Shown here: piece by piece, positions 40,401-49,629 of the stretch
Layout of the letters: each line of letters opens with the position of its first letter
Position numbering within the stretch: the stretch's first letter is position 1
From: Fragilaria crotonensis
Taxonomy: Eukaryota > Bacillariophyta > Fragilariophyceae > Fragilariales > Fragilariaceae
Direction: 5' to 3'
DNA length: 50,706 bases
Assembly (NCBI GenBank): GCA_022925895.1
Contig: JAKSYS010000462.1
Coordinates: forward strand, 1 to 50,706
The notes under the pieces: generated by a model
Database searches by the model: none
The model's input: the letters and a program-made list of their open reading frames with translations, nothing else
What the model was told of the DNA's origin: nothing
Made by a program: the position numbers and the translations under genes

Positions 40401-42630
40401 TAAGTTCCTCCGCCAAAATCGCAATGTCTGACGGACTCAACGTTTGCTCGGAATCCCAATCCCCTACGACTAGATCTTCCGTGCCCCCATCAACTCGCAA
40501 GTGATCGCCTGTCATCGAGTCAATAGTGACTGTTGCACCCGTCACTTCCTTTACTGAAGTAAAGAACGTGCCGGCATCCTTCATCATAAACTTCTGATAC
40601 TGACGATCAGCCCCTAGGTGAAGGTATCGAATTCCGCGCAGATGGTCGTTGGCTCGTCGTTCGACTAGTTTCCAGAGCTTCGGAACTTCGCCAGGATCAC
40701 ATCCGAAGTACATCTTGCGAGGGGCATTAGGATCGAACTCAGCGATGATGCGATTGGAAGCATCAATACGACCCATGTCATTTTCTGACTGTACCCATAC
40801 AGTACAGTGTTGAGTACTTTCAAACGAAGCAAAGAAGGAAGACTGCCTCAAGTCTTCATTTGCTTCTTGATTGAGTCGATTTTTATCGGAGATGTTTACG
40901 AGCATTTGAAAGGCTTCACTACTGAGTTCTCCTCCAAAGAAGCCAAAATCCTTGTAAAAGCCAGAAGGGGCCTTTGGAGCATTTGTCTCTTCACATGATT
41001 TTAGAATCACGGACCAGAGCAAATCTTTTGCCGACTTGAGATCTGATACAAGTGTGGCGTCGAGCTGGATCTTTCCAAACTTCTTGCTTTTGCTTTCGGA
41101 GGGAGCAAAGGTAATGTTGACACTCTTGCAGCGATCGCGAACAGAGCCCAATTTTCTGTAGACACAATCCACCGTGCACCTTGGTATGATGACTTCTTCA
41201 TGGAGTGCCGCAGGGTCGATCGAAGGATCACACTGTGGATTCTGAAGGATTTTCTGGGAGAACTCTTGTGTCTGTTGTTGATGTCGTAGCTTGGCAATGT
41301 TCTTCTCGATGAAGCCATGTGCCTTTTCTACATTGACACCCGAAACAACGATTTTCCATTCCAAATTTTCATTCGAGTCAGCATGTGGGATGTCTTCCAC
41401 CTTGAGCTCACTCTTGACGATCCGCTCAACCTCAACTGAACAACCAAATCGAATCCTGACGTTGTCGATAAATCCCTTTCCATTGAGTTCATTCTTGATC
41501 GTGGTAGAAACGAAAAAGAAGTTTTGAAAGTGACGCATTTCCTCTTGTTGCTCCTCTTTGGTGATCCCCAATAAACTCTTCTCGACGATGTCTTTTTCTT
41601 GTTTTTGTTTCTTCCCGATGATAAAAATGGACGATGCCTCTTCATCCAAAAGCTGCCAATCTTCTTTGGCCAAGTCTTCCCATTCTTCTTCTAGGCTATT
41701 GCGATACATGACCAAGTGCTTTCCATTTTCATCATCATACTTGCAAATATCCGCGGAAAAGTATTCTCCATATTCCTGCGAGTAGATCCTAATGGTGCGA
41801 TTGATGATTTCTGCCCCCGCCTTGGCAGCAATTGGTTTGAGCCAATGCGCTTTCAATTGATGTTCCAATTCTTCTTCTTCCATACTCTTTGGCACTTCCA
41901 ATGTTCCTCTACAATTGGGCGATCCACAGTGACATTTGGTGGCAGCCCGCCCTCTCTTACGATCCCATTTATAATCAAAGGACAGTTCCTCCCCCTGTTT
42001 GATGTCGCGCGTCGCGAAAATACCAGCCCTAAGAACACCTCGTACATTCCATCGTTCGACGCGACAATTGGGATCGCAGGAATGATTAATGTAGCGGGCC
42101 TTCCCCCCGTAGGCACGGGCGTCAATGAAAATGTCACTGTCGAGTGCCATAATGTAGAGCATGCGCTCCGTTTTGTAGCGAGAGAACAATCGTTCGAGGT
42201 ATGCTTTGCGAATGGCTTTACCAACATATTCTAGAATGAAATCTCCCTTTTTTAGATCTTCCATGGTTTGCAGGCCCTTCCCTTTGGGACCCGCATCAAT
42301 GACTTGAACGGATCTCCATTGTTTGTTGGTAATGCGCTGATTTCCACATTGGGGCAAACATTCATGACATTCTTCTTGACAGGCAAAGAGGACACATGAT
42401 TCATCGGTGCATATTTGGTCGCAGTCATTTTCGCCAAAACATCCACACGCATCCGGTAGATCTCCACGAGGACGATGAGCCAATTCGTTCGACGCAAACT
42501 TGTCCGATGCATCAGCCCAAATCATTTCATCAATTAGTATAACATCGTCATCTGGAGTACCATTAACAGTACTAGTACTAGCACTAGTCACGTGCATGGG
42601 TGATGGACTCGAGATATCATCTGTCGACAT
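37417..42630 (-). CDS. SET-domain histone methyltransferase fused to a cyclin domain and a CDK-like pseudokinase (1,737 aa)
   Basis: One uninterrupted ORF. Residues 60-105 form a Cys-rich AWS zinc module. Residues 106-225 form a SET domain with GKGLQ, ARYINHSCDPNC (180-189) and ELSFDYKWD (215-223). Residues 233-240 are post-SET CHCGSPNC. This order is that of SETD2/Set2 and ASH1 H3K36 methyltransferases. Residues 370-750 have several KH-like alpha/beta segments (weak). Residues 798-1005 are a cyclin box of cyclin K/L/T type (KIRDILMACIFLANKAQKV, then ESEVLKMLDYDIFW). Residues 1083-1137 are another KH-like segment. Residues 1255-1660 are a CDK-like kinase fold that has lost catalysis: VAVS for VAxK, ILRSAQTDQIL for the HRDLKPxN loop, and AGF for DFG, while YSAPELLLGS and TDIWAIGSMMAHLL remain. 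The tail is acidic with KHKKAKI-type basic end. The methyltransferase looks active; the kinase part probably recruits or scaffolds. Confidence 0.9.
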   Translation of the reverse strand: MSTDDISSPSPMHVTSASTSTVNGTPDDDVILIDEMIWADASDKFASNELAHRPRGDLPDACGCFGENDCDQICTDESCVLFACQEECHECLPQCGNQRITNKQWRSVQVIDAGPKGKGLQTMEDLKKGDFILEYVGKAIRKAYLERLFSRYKTERMLYIMALDSDIFIDARAYGGKARYINHSCDPNCRVERWNVRGVLRAGIFATRDIKQGEELSFDYKWDRKRGRAATKCHCGSPNCRGTLEVPKSMEEEELEHQLKAHWLKPIAAKAGAEIINRTIRIYSQEYGEYFSADICKYDDENGKHLVMYRNSLEEEWEDLAKEDWQLLDEEASSIFIIGKKQKQEKDIVEKSLLGITKEEQQEEMRHFQNFFFVSTTIKNELNGKGFIDNVRIRFGCSVEVERIVKSELKVEDIPHADSNENLEWKIVVSGVNVEKAHGFIEKNIAKLRHQQQTQEFSQKILQNPQCDPSIDPAALHEEVIIPRCTVDCVYRKLGSVRDRCKSVNITFAPSESKSKKFGKIQLDATLVSDLKSAKDLLWSVILKSCEETNAPKAPSGFYKDFGFFGGELSSEAFQMLVNISDKNRLNQEANEDLRQSSFFASFESTQHCTVWVQSENDMGRIDASNRIIAEFDPNAPRKMYFGCDPGEVPKLWKLVERRANDHLRGIRYLHLGADRQYQKFMMKDAGTFFTSVKEVTGATVTIDSMTGDHLRVDGGTEDLVVGDWDSEQTLSPSDIAILAEELILLQIEFYRDHCTRVQSWLFGRDWSLAAIPRAPAKEEPSTPKSPRTLTGKSNRFEPRNVANACLEIAEIVKKAGLIASVGGHAAVIMYRFLKLVGENDDACPGLKIRDILMACIFLANKAQKVMKWKKVDVLLESAYPVFFPGSKFNREDQGAVNFEKKVIQAESEVLKMLDYDIFWKGVEWVAEAAVESTRISGPMARNALELVLSGPVLAAGADLWLKFGEEYIFGAIMGFLAIDLEPLFVPLSLMPLKVSLAAEIIAESVEANGNSRKSTRAMFNGGIESFLNNLVNVKSVCVRNMRNFAALPRDKLIDAGQSSVRYQMIGQRDNRRYAFKELPESVVSEGIVPIIDAICAESKCRIFVAESEHPGHEDLIIEGSWRALAIAERVLSAACSQVGGTLPSPVDSPPDDSSFQLNSKSRSGFMTMDDICTSDGWECTIQSKIVTGEPTFGRKVGGKACEAGRIQESHMRKAGLRWWIPPMYAPSPSGCMYNMHCVRTCVAKDRERFSQLIQLSNLGMALVGEEELANKFPKLSTFCRSSKDGQHYEDRFVAVSMQRWPPEKIDNKEQGKRDKNNSPPTGFSPAALQELQLLTQLHSLIPSPTGHPNLTLPVAVSLPQVAEDNGEAKDTEEFGETKVDDIFSLFRSSEENERSARKEKKRRDRSSGPHLVFDPIPFLLTRVVQRSSKKRRDELEGGTISPFLFSAWFHDLLSALVHCHTNHVILRSAQTDQILIDHSGVAKVAGFYRATVLPLSERTKQVNPLRSTKSRKDKNDEADDVNPYSAPELLLGSLKHTKETDIWAIGSMMAHLLLGKPIFLGKERSALLLSMFKIVGSPGKDNYPDAFKFPFAVKAAKKYKRGVERAFERMMREEDFAKHKKAIDLMAEMLHLDPTKRITAVEALNHEYMHDYYQHHETKSFRDQYVNDWMDMKKDLVHSSRAEKEDAQQADKTLKRKAMLEAAAGADDDIDDDLYDMDDMFDRSDSIGVEHKKAKI

Positions 42631-43866
42631 TGGTCACTTTTCTCGTAACTTGCAATTTCCCACAGTTGTAGAATGCTGTTGTGGAAGAGTGGATGGCATT
42701 TTGCACCAAACCAAACCACAGGGTTGACAAGCATTTCAGGATGTCAGGCATGGGGACGAGTTGTACTCAGCACTACTAGTACCTGCTATGTACCTGGTAC
42801 CTGGTACTGGAGTTCAAGTACCTGGTATTCCAGTACAAAAGTACTGCGATACTGTGTCTTGCTCTGAGTCTGTAGTCGTATGCATAACTTGTATGATAAA
42901 CTCGCATATAATATCATAGCAGGTACAAGGTACTGTACTACAGTACACTCGTACCGTAAATGGAACTCGGAGTACCAGAACGAGATATTCATAAATGAGT
43001 ACATCAGTACGGAGTACGGAGTACATGAGTGACAGTGATACGAGGGACTGCGAACTTCGACACGGTTGCCAACGGCTGCACCGTACTGACAAATTGATTT
43101 TGAACTTTCGAACTTGAATGTCAATCGCATCATCACTCTTGTTGTACCTGCTGCGGCGCGCTGCTTCAGTATGAACATACCGCTGTCGTTGACGAATGTT
43201 ACACAGTACCGAGTATTCGGTGCTCGGAGGACTCATGAGCTCCATACCAAGAAGGCGACGTGACCAAAGAGATGAGAGTTATGAGCGACTCGAAAGGGCT
43301 TTGATCAAGTCTCTCGAATTTGATTAATTCAAGGAAAACGTAAACTGTAAAATCGCAGACATGAATGCAGGCATGTGCTTGTTGGGATACGGCAAATGAA
43401 CCAACCAAGCTGATCGTTGGGGAAGCAAGACTGATCGGAAGCAATTACCAAGTGCTCTCACGGAAGCCACATCCGACACCTCCAAGGTCCGTTTCACGCT
43501 ACGAATCCCATTTCATCAACGCCGTGGTATTCTGCCAGCGACAGCCCGCAGCGGCTAGGCTGGTACTGCCAAACGTCATGAGCGGATATGGCGTGAATCC
43601 ATCGTATGCAATTGCATCGATAACGATCGCTCACCTTGAGGGCCGTAAGACTCGCAAGGAGAAACTTCAGTATGTGCTACGCTATTTTTGATTGTTCCGA
43701 TGGCCCCTTTGAGATTGCCTCGTCGACTTGTCCTCCTAGTCTTCTGAGTACGTTACTTGCCTGCACATCAGAGTTATCCAAACAAGGCAATCACATTATA
43801 TGTAGTCGTATGAATTAGTTCTCTGCTATCTCCGTGGACGTATTGTTTTCCCTTCCAAGTGGCAAT
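42631..43866. other. Intergenic, GTAC-rich, no gene recognised
   Basis: Upstream of the SET fusion gene and downstream of the CAP gene. 42770-43030 is among the densest GTAC tracts of the window (TACCTGGTACCTGGTACTGG and similar). ORFs 42786-43178 and 43365-43691 are in this low-complexity surrounding and have no family signature. Confidence 0.45.
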
Positions 43867-45058
43867 CTAGAAGCATCCCTCTGCTGGGCATTCAGGACCA
43901 CAGACAACTGTATCGGACAAAGTTTGCGCCACCCAGTTGTTTGCATTTATGTTGCAGTTTCCTGGGGCAAGGTAACGGCAAACTTGGATGAAACACTTGC
44001 CCCCTCCGTTCATTTGCTTCTCCGCGATACCACAACCTACGTAATGAGAGCTACGGTAGGCCACCTGTGTCGCGTGACCATTCTGACCGAATGGAAGATT
44101 GATTTCATTGTCGAACCACATGGTCAAGACTTGGTCTGGAGACAAGCCATTAGTGCCTCCGGAAATCATTGCCAGGTTCTCTCCACCATAACTATCTCCT
44201 TGGAATCCGTGCTCAATCTTACAGTCGTCACCGCCTCCAATTTGGAGCAATCTGTTTGCATAATTCTGAGCACTGTCTTTGAGGCTGTTGGACCACTTAA
44301 GATCCATAGGTCCCATTCCATTCTGTTCGTAATACCACGTTCTGCGACTGTTGTGCGCTTGGAGCCACTTGCCATCGATTCCACTTGGACCCTGACCTGG
44401 AGTTGGTGCGGGACCTGATGGAGTTGGTGCAGGACCTGATGGAGTGGGCGCGGGCGCCGATGAAGCAGCGCAACAAACCTTGGACACCTGCTTGGACAAG
44501 TTACCATCTAACGGAAGCCACTCGTCACCACAGTACTCTTGGGAGAGCTCGCCAGTCTCATCCTTCCAAACCTGGATGCAAGTGTTCGATGAAGATCGAA
44601 TGTACGTGATCCTGTCGTTCCACCAATTCCCGCCTAGATAGTAGCAGAATCCAACCAAAGGATCAAAGTACTGGTCTTCGGCAAAAATGCAGCATGATCC
44701 ATCGCCAAGATTCCGATGCTTGTCATTATCGCCCCCTGCCTTTTCAAGCGCTTCGATGTTATTGGATGGCAGGAAGACGGCCTTCGAAGGGTCCCCCTGC
44801 ATCATGCTTCCACGAAGCTGGCGAGGAACATGCTTCAGATTGACCGACGGATTCTTTAGTGGAGGAAGGCATGGAAGACAAGCGTCAGTAACATGTATCG
44901 ACGTGAATCATAGAGCTGACCATCCTTTACACAAGTTGGAGGCAGCCGCTAGTACAACATTCGGCAGCACTCACCTCGGTGTTGGCATTGTCTCCACCCA
45001 AGGCTAAGGTTGCGCCAACGACTAGGTGCATGATGAGAACGGCGGAGAAAGAAATCAT
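43867..45058 (-). CDS. Secreted CAP/SCP-domain (PR-1-like) protein
   Basis: Exons 45058-44975 and 44853-43867 with a 121-bp intron (donor GTGAGT, acceptor AAAG, the only AG that keeps frame after an upstream stop); 356 aa. Residues 1-21 are a signal peptide (MISFSAVLIMHLVVGATLALG). A Cys-containing N-terminal module follows (GSCCIFAEDQYFDPLVGFCY, later VSKVCC), then a proline-rich linker with three APTPSGP units encoded by a 21-bp repeat. The CAP domain fills the C-terminal half: WLQAHNSRR, DLKWSNSLKDSAQNYAN, HGFQGDSYGGENLAM, HATQVAYRSSHYVGCGIAE and FIQVCRYLAPGN. These include the conserved His/Glu cavity residues and the GENLA and CRY.PxGN signatures. CAP proteins are extracellular and bind lipids or act in cell-wall or defence contexts; a specific role cannot be given. 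It may act in the diatom cell surface. Confidence 0.87.
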
Positions 45059-45739
45059 TTTATGGTGTGTTATTGCTTGCTTGAGTTTTAATTTGTGAGA
45101 TGAAAAAGGGGACTTCCACGATCGACTCGCGTGCATCATGGATCAGTAAGTGTGACACGACTTGAATTCGCGCACGAGTCTTACAATGCTCTTGACGCGT
45201 GAGGAATGAGTCCCAATTAGATTATAGGCGCATGTAATTCTACCGGTACAGCCAAAACAGCAAGTACGATGTACTCCGTGCAAGTATCGTATGCATGTAT
45301 GAGCTCTCTATATACGACTTGTAGCTTGTAGCACCTACTAGCTAGAGTAGACTACACAGTACTCTAGACTCTAGACATGCGTTCCCCGACACCCCGACAC
45401 CCAACCCGGCAAAAGACGTAATGTACCGTACTCGGTACAAGTACTGGTACCAGTAGCACTCCGTACCCAGAATAATTGTCATCAACACACAACACTAAGA
45501 GTAGCGGTAGTACTCTGTACTGTAGAGCCTACAGCCAGATTGGACCAGTAGCCATTTTTTTTTACTACTGATGTAAGGACCGTTGTGTATGCTGGTACCA
45601 GTACTACTGGTAGTTGTCCGAAGTCCCTAACATACAGTGAATATCACACCGTCAGAGATTGTGTGAAGCCATCAGAACCCACCATCAGCACTCCTCATCC
45701 TCATGCTAATGCTCATTCTCATTCTCACTCTTGTTCAAC
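45059..45739. other. Intergenic, divergent promoters of the CAP and PIG-K genes
   Basis: The 5' ends of the CAP gene (reverse) and PIG-K (forward) face away from this spacer. 45240-45610 is rich in GTAC, CTAG and ACTCCGTA words (for example TACTCGGTACAAGTACTGG). A T-run at 45553-45562 and a CTCATTCTCATTCTCA run just before the PIG-K start are the only other notable features. Confidence 0.45.
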
Positions 45740-46774
45740 ATGCAGTCTCTGTGTCTATCTCGCACCCTTCTTTGGATGGCATTTCTGCTACAGTTACCTT
45801 CCTTGGCATTGTCAGTCCGTCAAGGTGTCGGTCTATATCAATCTAATCACACATCCAACCATGCAGTAATTCTCTCCTCATCTCGTTTCTGGTTCAACTA
45901 CCGTCATGCCATTAACGCCTTATCAATTTACAATCTTATAAAGAAAAATGGCATCCCGGACGAAAATATTGTCCTCATGCTGGCCGATGAATTTCCCGTC
46001 AATCCACGAAATCCATTAAAGAATCTAATGTATGATGGCAGCAGTCGGCGTGCTTCTCTCATTGATTCACAAACACAAATTGATTATCGTGGTGACGATG
46101 TCACCGTCGAAAATTTGCGACGAGTATTGTTGGGGAAACAATCTGGAACGAAAGGTCGGCGAGTGTTGCACACAGATGCGAATTCAAATGTCCTTTTATA
46201 TTGGACAGGTCACGGAGGTGATTCCTTCTTCAAGTTTCAAGATGTGGAAGAAATCACCTCCATGGACTTAAAGCTCATACTACAACAAATGCAATTCAAT
46301 TCGCTCCTATTTTTGGCAGATACGTGTCAGGCTTTCACACTGGGCAACCGGCTTGCCGATATTCCCAATGTCTACATGATTGGTTCCTCCCTGAAGAACG
46401 AAAATTCATATGCGCACCATGTCGACTCCGATCTTGGTCTCTCGGTTGTAGAACGATATACCTATCAATTTATGCAAGTCATTCAACAGCAACAAAAACA
46501 ACAACACGCGCGGCGCGGAGATGACCATTCTACTCTTTCCGAACTATCGTTGGAACAAGCCATGGTTCTTCCATTTGATTATCGTCTTCAAGGAGCTCAT
46601 GTCGGAGTTTCACGCAGTATTGGGACAAGACCGTTGGAAGAGGTACCGCTGAGCGATTTCTTTGCGGCAAAAAGGCCGCCGCCGCGCGAGAAAAGGAGTT
46701 TGGAATTGTTGGAAAAGCCTAATGTTGGGATAGACTGGACTTTAGCATTAAAGGCGTCGGCGTTGTCGTCATGA
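45740..46774 (+). CDS. PIGK: GPI-anchor transamidase catalytic subunit (PIG-K/GPI8), family C13 protease
   Basis: Catalytic subunit of the ER GPI transamidase, which cleaves the C-terminal signal of precursor proteins and attaches the GPI anchor. The first ATG in frame is at 45740 (344 aa); the longer frame at 45731 begins with TTG. Residues 1-26 are a signal peptide (LLWMAFLLQLPSLALS). The catalytic pair is seen in LLYWTGHGGDSFFKF (H158) and FLADTCQAFTL (C196), matching the human His/Cys spacing. Other family blocks are ILSSSRFWFNYRHA, NIVLMLADEFPVNPRNP, GDDVTVENLRRVLLG and MIGSSLKNENSYAHH. It lacks a clear C-terminal membrane helix, as some GPI8 proteins do. It converges with the M3 peptidase gene, 216 bp between their ends. 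Confidence 0.95.
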   Translation: MQSLCLSRTLLWMAFLLQLPSLALSVRQGVGLYQSNHTSNHAVILSSSRFWFNYRHAINALSIYNLIKKNGIPDENIVLMLADEFPVNPRNPLKNLMYDGSSRRASLIDSQTQIDYRGDDVTVENLRRVLLGKQSGTKGRRVLHTDANSNVLLYWTGHGGDSFFKFQDVEEITSMDLKLILQQMQFNSLLFLADTCQAFTLGNRLADIPNVYMIGSSLKNENSYAHHVDSDLGLSVVERYTYQFMQVIQQQQKQQHARRGDDHSTLSELSLEQAMVLPFDYRLQGAHVGVSRSIGTRPLEEVPLSDFFAAKRPPPREKRSLELLEKPNVGIDWTLALKASALSS

Positions 46775-46990
46775 TTGTGCCCTCCATAGCACGGTGGTTG
46801 CAACTACGTTACCCTCTTCAAGTATTGAGCAGTAGTGATGTTAACGTGATTTGCACGACGACTCTCTCATTGATATTACTGCGTACGACGGTGGGAGGTA
46901 CAAAACGTTCGTCACGTGTGATGGAAGCAGCATCTCACGATTCAGATCTAACTTCGGCACTACCGGCACTATACACCGTCAAACTTCCAA

Positions 46991-49240
46991 TTAGGGCGAC
47001 ATTTTCAGAACTCCCTTCAACCCCTGAAAAAGAGCCTCTTCGGACGGTTCTCGACCTAGCACCTCTTTCAGCATGCTTTGTGGGTCTCGAGCACCCCCGT
47101 GACCTAGCAAATCGTGCCACAAACGCTCACCTGACGATCGAGACAAACTGTTGTTGGCAAAACAGGTTTGCCAAATGTCACTTGCAAAGGCCTCTGAATA
47201 CAGATACCCATAATATCCAGCACCATACGTGACCAAATGACCGAATCGGGAGTGCCAATGAGTGCCATCGGCATACGGAACTCCGAGATCATGATAGAGA
47301 CTAGCGAAGATTACAGTGGATGACTTAGCAATCGGGGGACCAAACAAGTCCTGATCGAAGCGAGCATACAGAATCTGATTCTGCATGTCCAAGCTTTTGA
47401 ATTCGTGTCGAGATTGTTGCAATTGCGCAATCAGAGCATCAGGAATGACTTCGCCAGTCACGTAATGTCGAGCTATTCGCTTCAAAAAATTGGTGTCCCA
47501 GACAAAGTGCTCCAAGAGATGAGAAGGCGTTTCGACAAAATCCATGGCTGCTCGTGTCCCAGACATGTGTTGAAAGGTGGTCCGCGAAAGCAACGAGTGA
47601 AGCGCATGCCCAAATTCATGAAACAACGTTTCAACTTCGGAATGCGACACAAGCTTGTTGTCAATGTCAGACGACAAGTTGCAAACAAGGGCAATCACTG
47701 GGCGCTGAAAATCTGTGGCATCCACGGTTTCAGCACATCCACAAAGAACTGTGAAATGCGCAGCGTGAACATACTTTCCTTCCCGGGGATATAAATCCAG
47801 ATACATGATTCCCAAGTCGCCATCCTCTGACGAGAAAGCAAACTTGCGAACAGCCGATTCCCCTGACGTAGGCTCGTCCCAGATTTCTTCCGGCGACATG
47901 GCGGTTTCATTCATGGTAATTCCAAACAATTCCTTCACCAGCAGCTTCATTCCCTCAATGCAATTTGGGATAGTAAAATATGCCGCCACTTCGGATGCAT
48001 CAAAGCCATTTCGAGCCTTGAGAATGGCAGTGTAAAACGACAAGTCCCAAGGTTCGACTGCTCCACTGCCACTGCCTTCAATGTACTGTTTGGCACTTGC
48101 AATGGCCTCCATATCCCTGCGATACGGATCTCGAATACGCTCTTGCAAATTCTTTAAAAACACGGCGACGGTGGCCCGATTCTTTGCCATTTTATCGTGG
48201 AGCGCACGATCGGCGTACGATGCAAATCCCTGTGCCGTGGCCGCTTCGTGCCGCGCATTCCGCAACGCTTCCAACACTGGAAGATTTTCGGGACAAGCCG
48301 TTTGACTTTCCATCAAGACTTCTTTTCGGAGTTCGGGGTTGGTGGAGTAGCGTCCCAACGTATTGGCAATGTTGGCATCGGCAGATAAGGTAATCTTGCC
48401 GGGTGCACCAGATTGTTGGGGGACGTATGCTTCCACGATGTGGCGTGGTATGACTTGTTCCACCCAGGAGGCTTCCACGTCAAATAATTTGCGAGAATTT
48501 GTAATGTTTTCTTGAAAGAGAGTTTCTAGCTGAGTGAGGTGACTCTGTAGTCGTCTGACACGTTCACGCTCCGGATCCGGCAAGTGAATACCGTCTCGTT
48601 CAAACTCCGCCTTGAGAAGCACAGCAAAGCGCCGTTGTTCTTCAGAGAGGGATTGGAAAAGATGAGATTTTGTGATACTCGTCAGTGCTTGGTACAAGTT
48701 TGTATCGGCGTTGAGCTGTCCGATGTAATCGCTTAGGATAGCAAAAGCGTTTGATGCAGAATCGCGCCACCTGGGATTTGAGTGTACGCAGCGACAAAGT
48801 TCTGCAGCGTCAATAACATTACAAACATGCTTGCTGATTGAATCCAGAAGGAATAGTGTTTCCGACGCTTGATGTATCGTAGTGATAGGCGTGTCGATTT
48901 GCGATGCCAGCGTTTGACGAACTGAATTGCAAGTTGCCATTGCTTCTGAAGCCAGTTTGACAAAATCTGACGGTTGTTTCAAGTTTTCTATGGAAAAAAG
49001 ACCTGTAGAAGTACTGCTTCTTGTATCAGCGCTGAATGCTCGAGAATTCCATGAAGATGACGAGTCTGTGGCGCACTTAGAGCTTATACTTGAACTGATG
49101 CAACGACATGAAAACGATGAACGTGTGCTTGAAGAGCTACTGCGTTGCAACAGTCTCTCAATCGTTCGTCCTCTGAGTCGACCAAGAATCAGCTCCTGTC
49201 GAACAGCGTATGATGCTTCGCGGTGAATGTGCTTCAACAT
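46991..49240 (-). CDS. MIPEP: Mitochondrial intermediate peptidase-like M3 metallopeptidase
   Basis: A thimet-oligopeptidase-family (M3A) zinc peptidase. Mitochondrial intermediate peptidase removes an octapeptide from partly processed matrix proteins. I use the ATG at 49240 (749 aa); the open frame reaches 49267 only with ATT. The N-terminus MLKHIHREASYAVRQELILGRLRGR is Arg-rich and nearly free of acidic residues, as in matrix targeting peptides, followed by a Ser/Arg-rich stretch. The zinc site is LFHEFGHALHSLLS, with HEFGH at 541-545, and the downstream Glu lies in AAMDFVETPSHLLEHF. Other family features are HDKMAKNRATV, PWDLSFYTA, GIMYLDLYPREGKY and YGAGYYGYLYSEAFA. Length is close to the human enzyme (713 aa). 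No intron is needed. Confidence 0.93.
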   Translation of the reverse strand: MLKHIHREASYAVRQELILGRLRGRTIERLLQRSSSSSTRSSFSCRCISSSISSKCATDSSSSWNSRAFSADTRSSTSTGLFSIENLKQPSDFVKLASEAMATCNSVRQTLASQIDTPITTIHQASETLFLLDSISKHVCNVIDAAELCRCVHSNPRWRDSASNAFAILSDYIGQLNADTNLYQALTSITKSHLFQSLSEEQRRFAVLLKAEFERDGIHLPDPERERVRRLQSHLTQLETLFQENITNSRKLFDVEASWVEQVIPRHIVEAYVPQQSGAPGKITLSADANIANTLGRYSTNPELRKEVLMESQTACPENLPVLEALRNARHEAATAQGFASYADRALHDKMAKNRATVAVFLKNLQERIRDPYRRDMEAIASAKQYIEGSGSGAVEPWDLSFYTAILKARNGFDASEVAAYFTIPNCIEGMKLLVKELFGITMNETAMSPEEIWDEPTSGESAVRKFAFSSEDGDLGIMYLDLYPREGKYVHAAHFTVLCGCAETVDATDFQRPVIALVCNLSSDIDNKLVSHSEVETLFHEFGHALHSLLSRTTFQHMSGTRAAMDFVETPSHLLEHFVWDTNFLKRIARHYVTGEVIPDALIAQLQQSRHEFKSLDMQNQILYARFDQDLFGPPIAKSSTVIFASLYHDLGVPYADGTHWHSRFGHLVTYGAGYYGYLYSEAFASDIWQTCFANNSLSRSSGERLWHDLLGHGGARDPQSMLKEVLGREPSEEALFQGLKGVLKMSP

Positions 49241-49629
49241 CACAATCCCTCGAACGAATCCAATCAAGGGGACGCAGATCTCTGATTGTTAAATGTGTTG
49301 ATTGTTGATGTGAGTGAGAAATTCACCTGTCCTCTCGCCTTCTGCCACCAGCAACTGTATGATAACAGATCTTGTGACTACTCGAGTACTACTGTAGTGT
49401 AGAAGTGTTGTAGCGGTATGAAGTTCGAAGTACCGGTAGTATCGAAAATCCAAATATCCAAACATGCGTCTGTCATATGCATAACACACAGTACTCCGAG
49501 TACAGTACTAGTACCTGGTAGTAGTGTTTATCAAGCAACCCTGAACGGTGACCATTGACCTCGACGCCTTTTTATGCCCATCAATCATACTCTGTCGTCC
49601 CCTCCCCGACATTCGTCACCACATATAAA
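49241..49629. other. Intergenic, divergent promoters of the M3 peptidase and PhyH-like genes
   Basis: No gene. 49375-49530 contains GTAC-rich words (ACAGTACTCCGAGTACAGTACTAGTACC). Confidence 0.45.

Noticed and set aside
42786-43691. ORFs of 108-143 codons upstream of the SET fusion gene
   Set aside because: They lie in GTAC-rich low-complexity DNA, overlap one another in different frames and show no family pattern.
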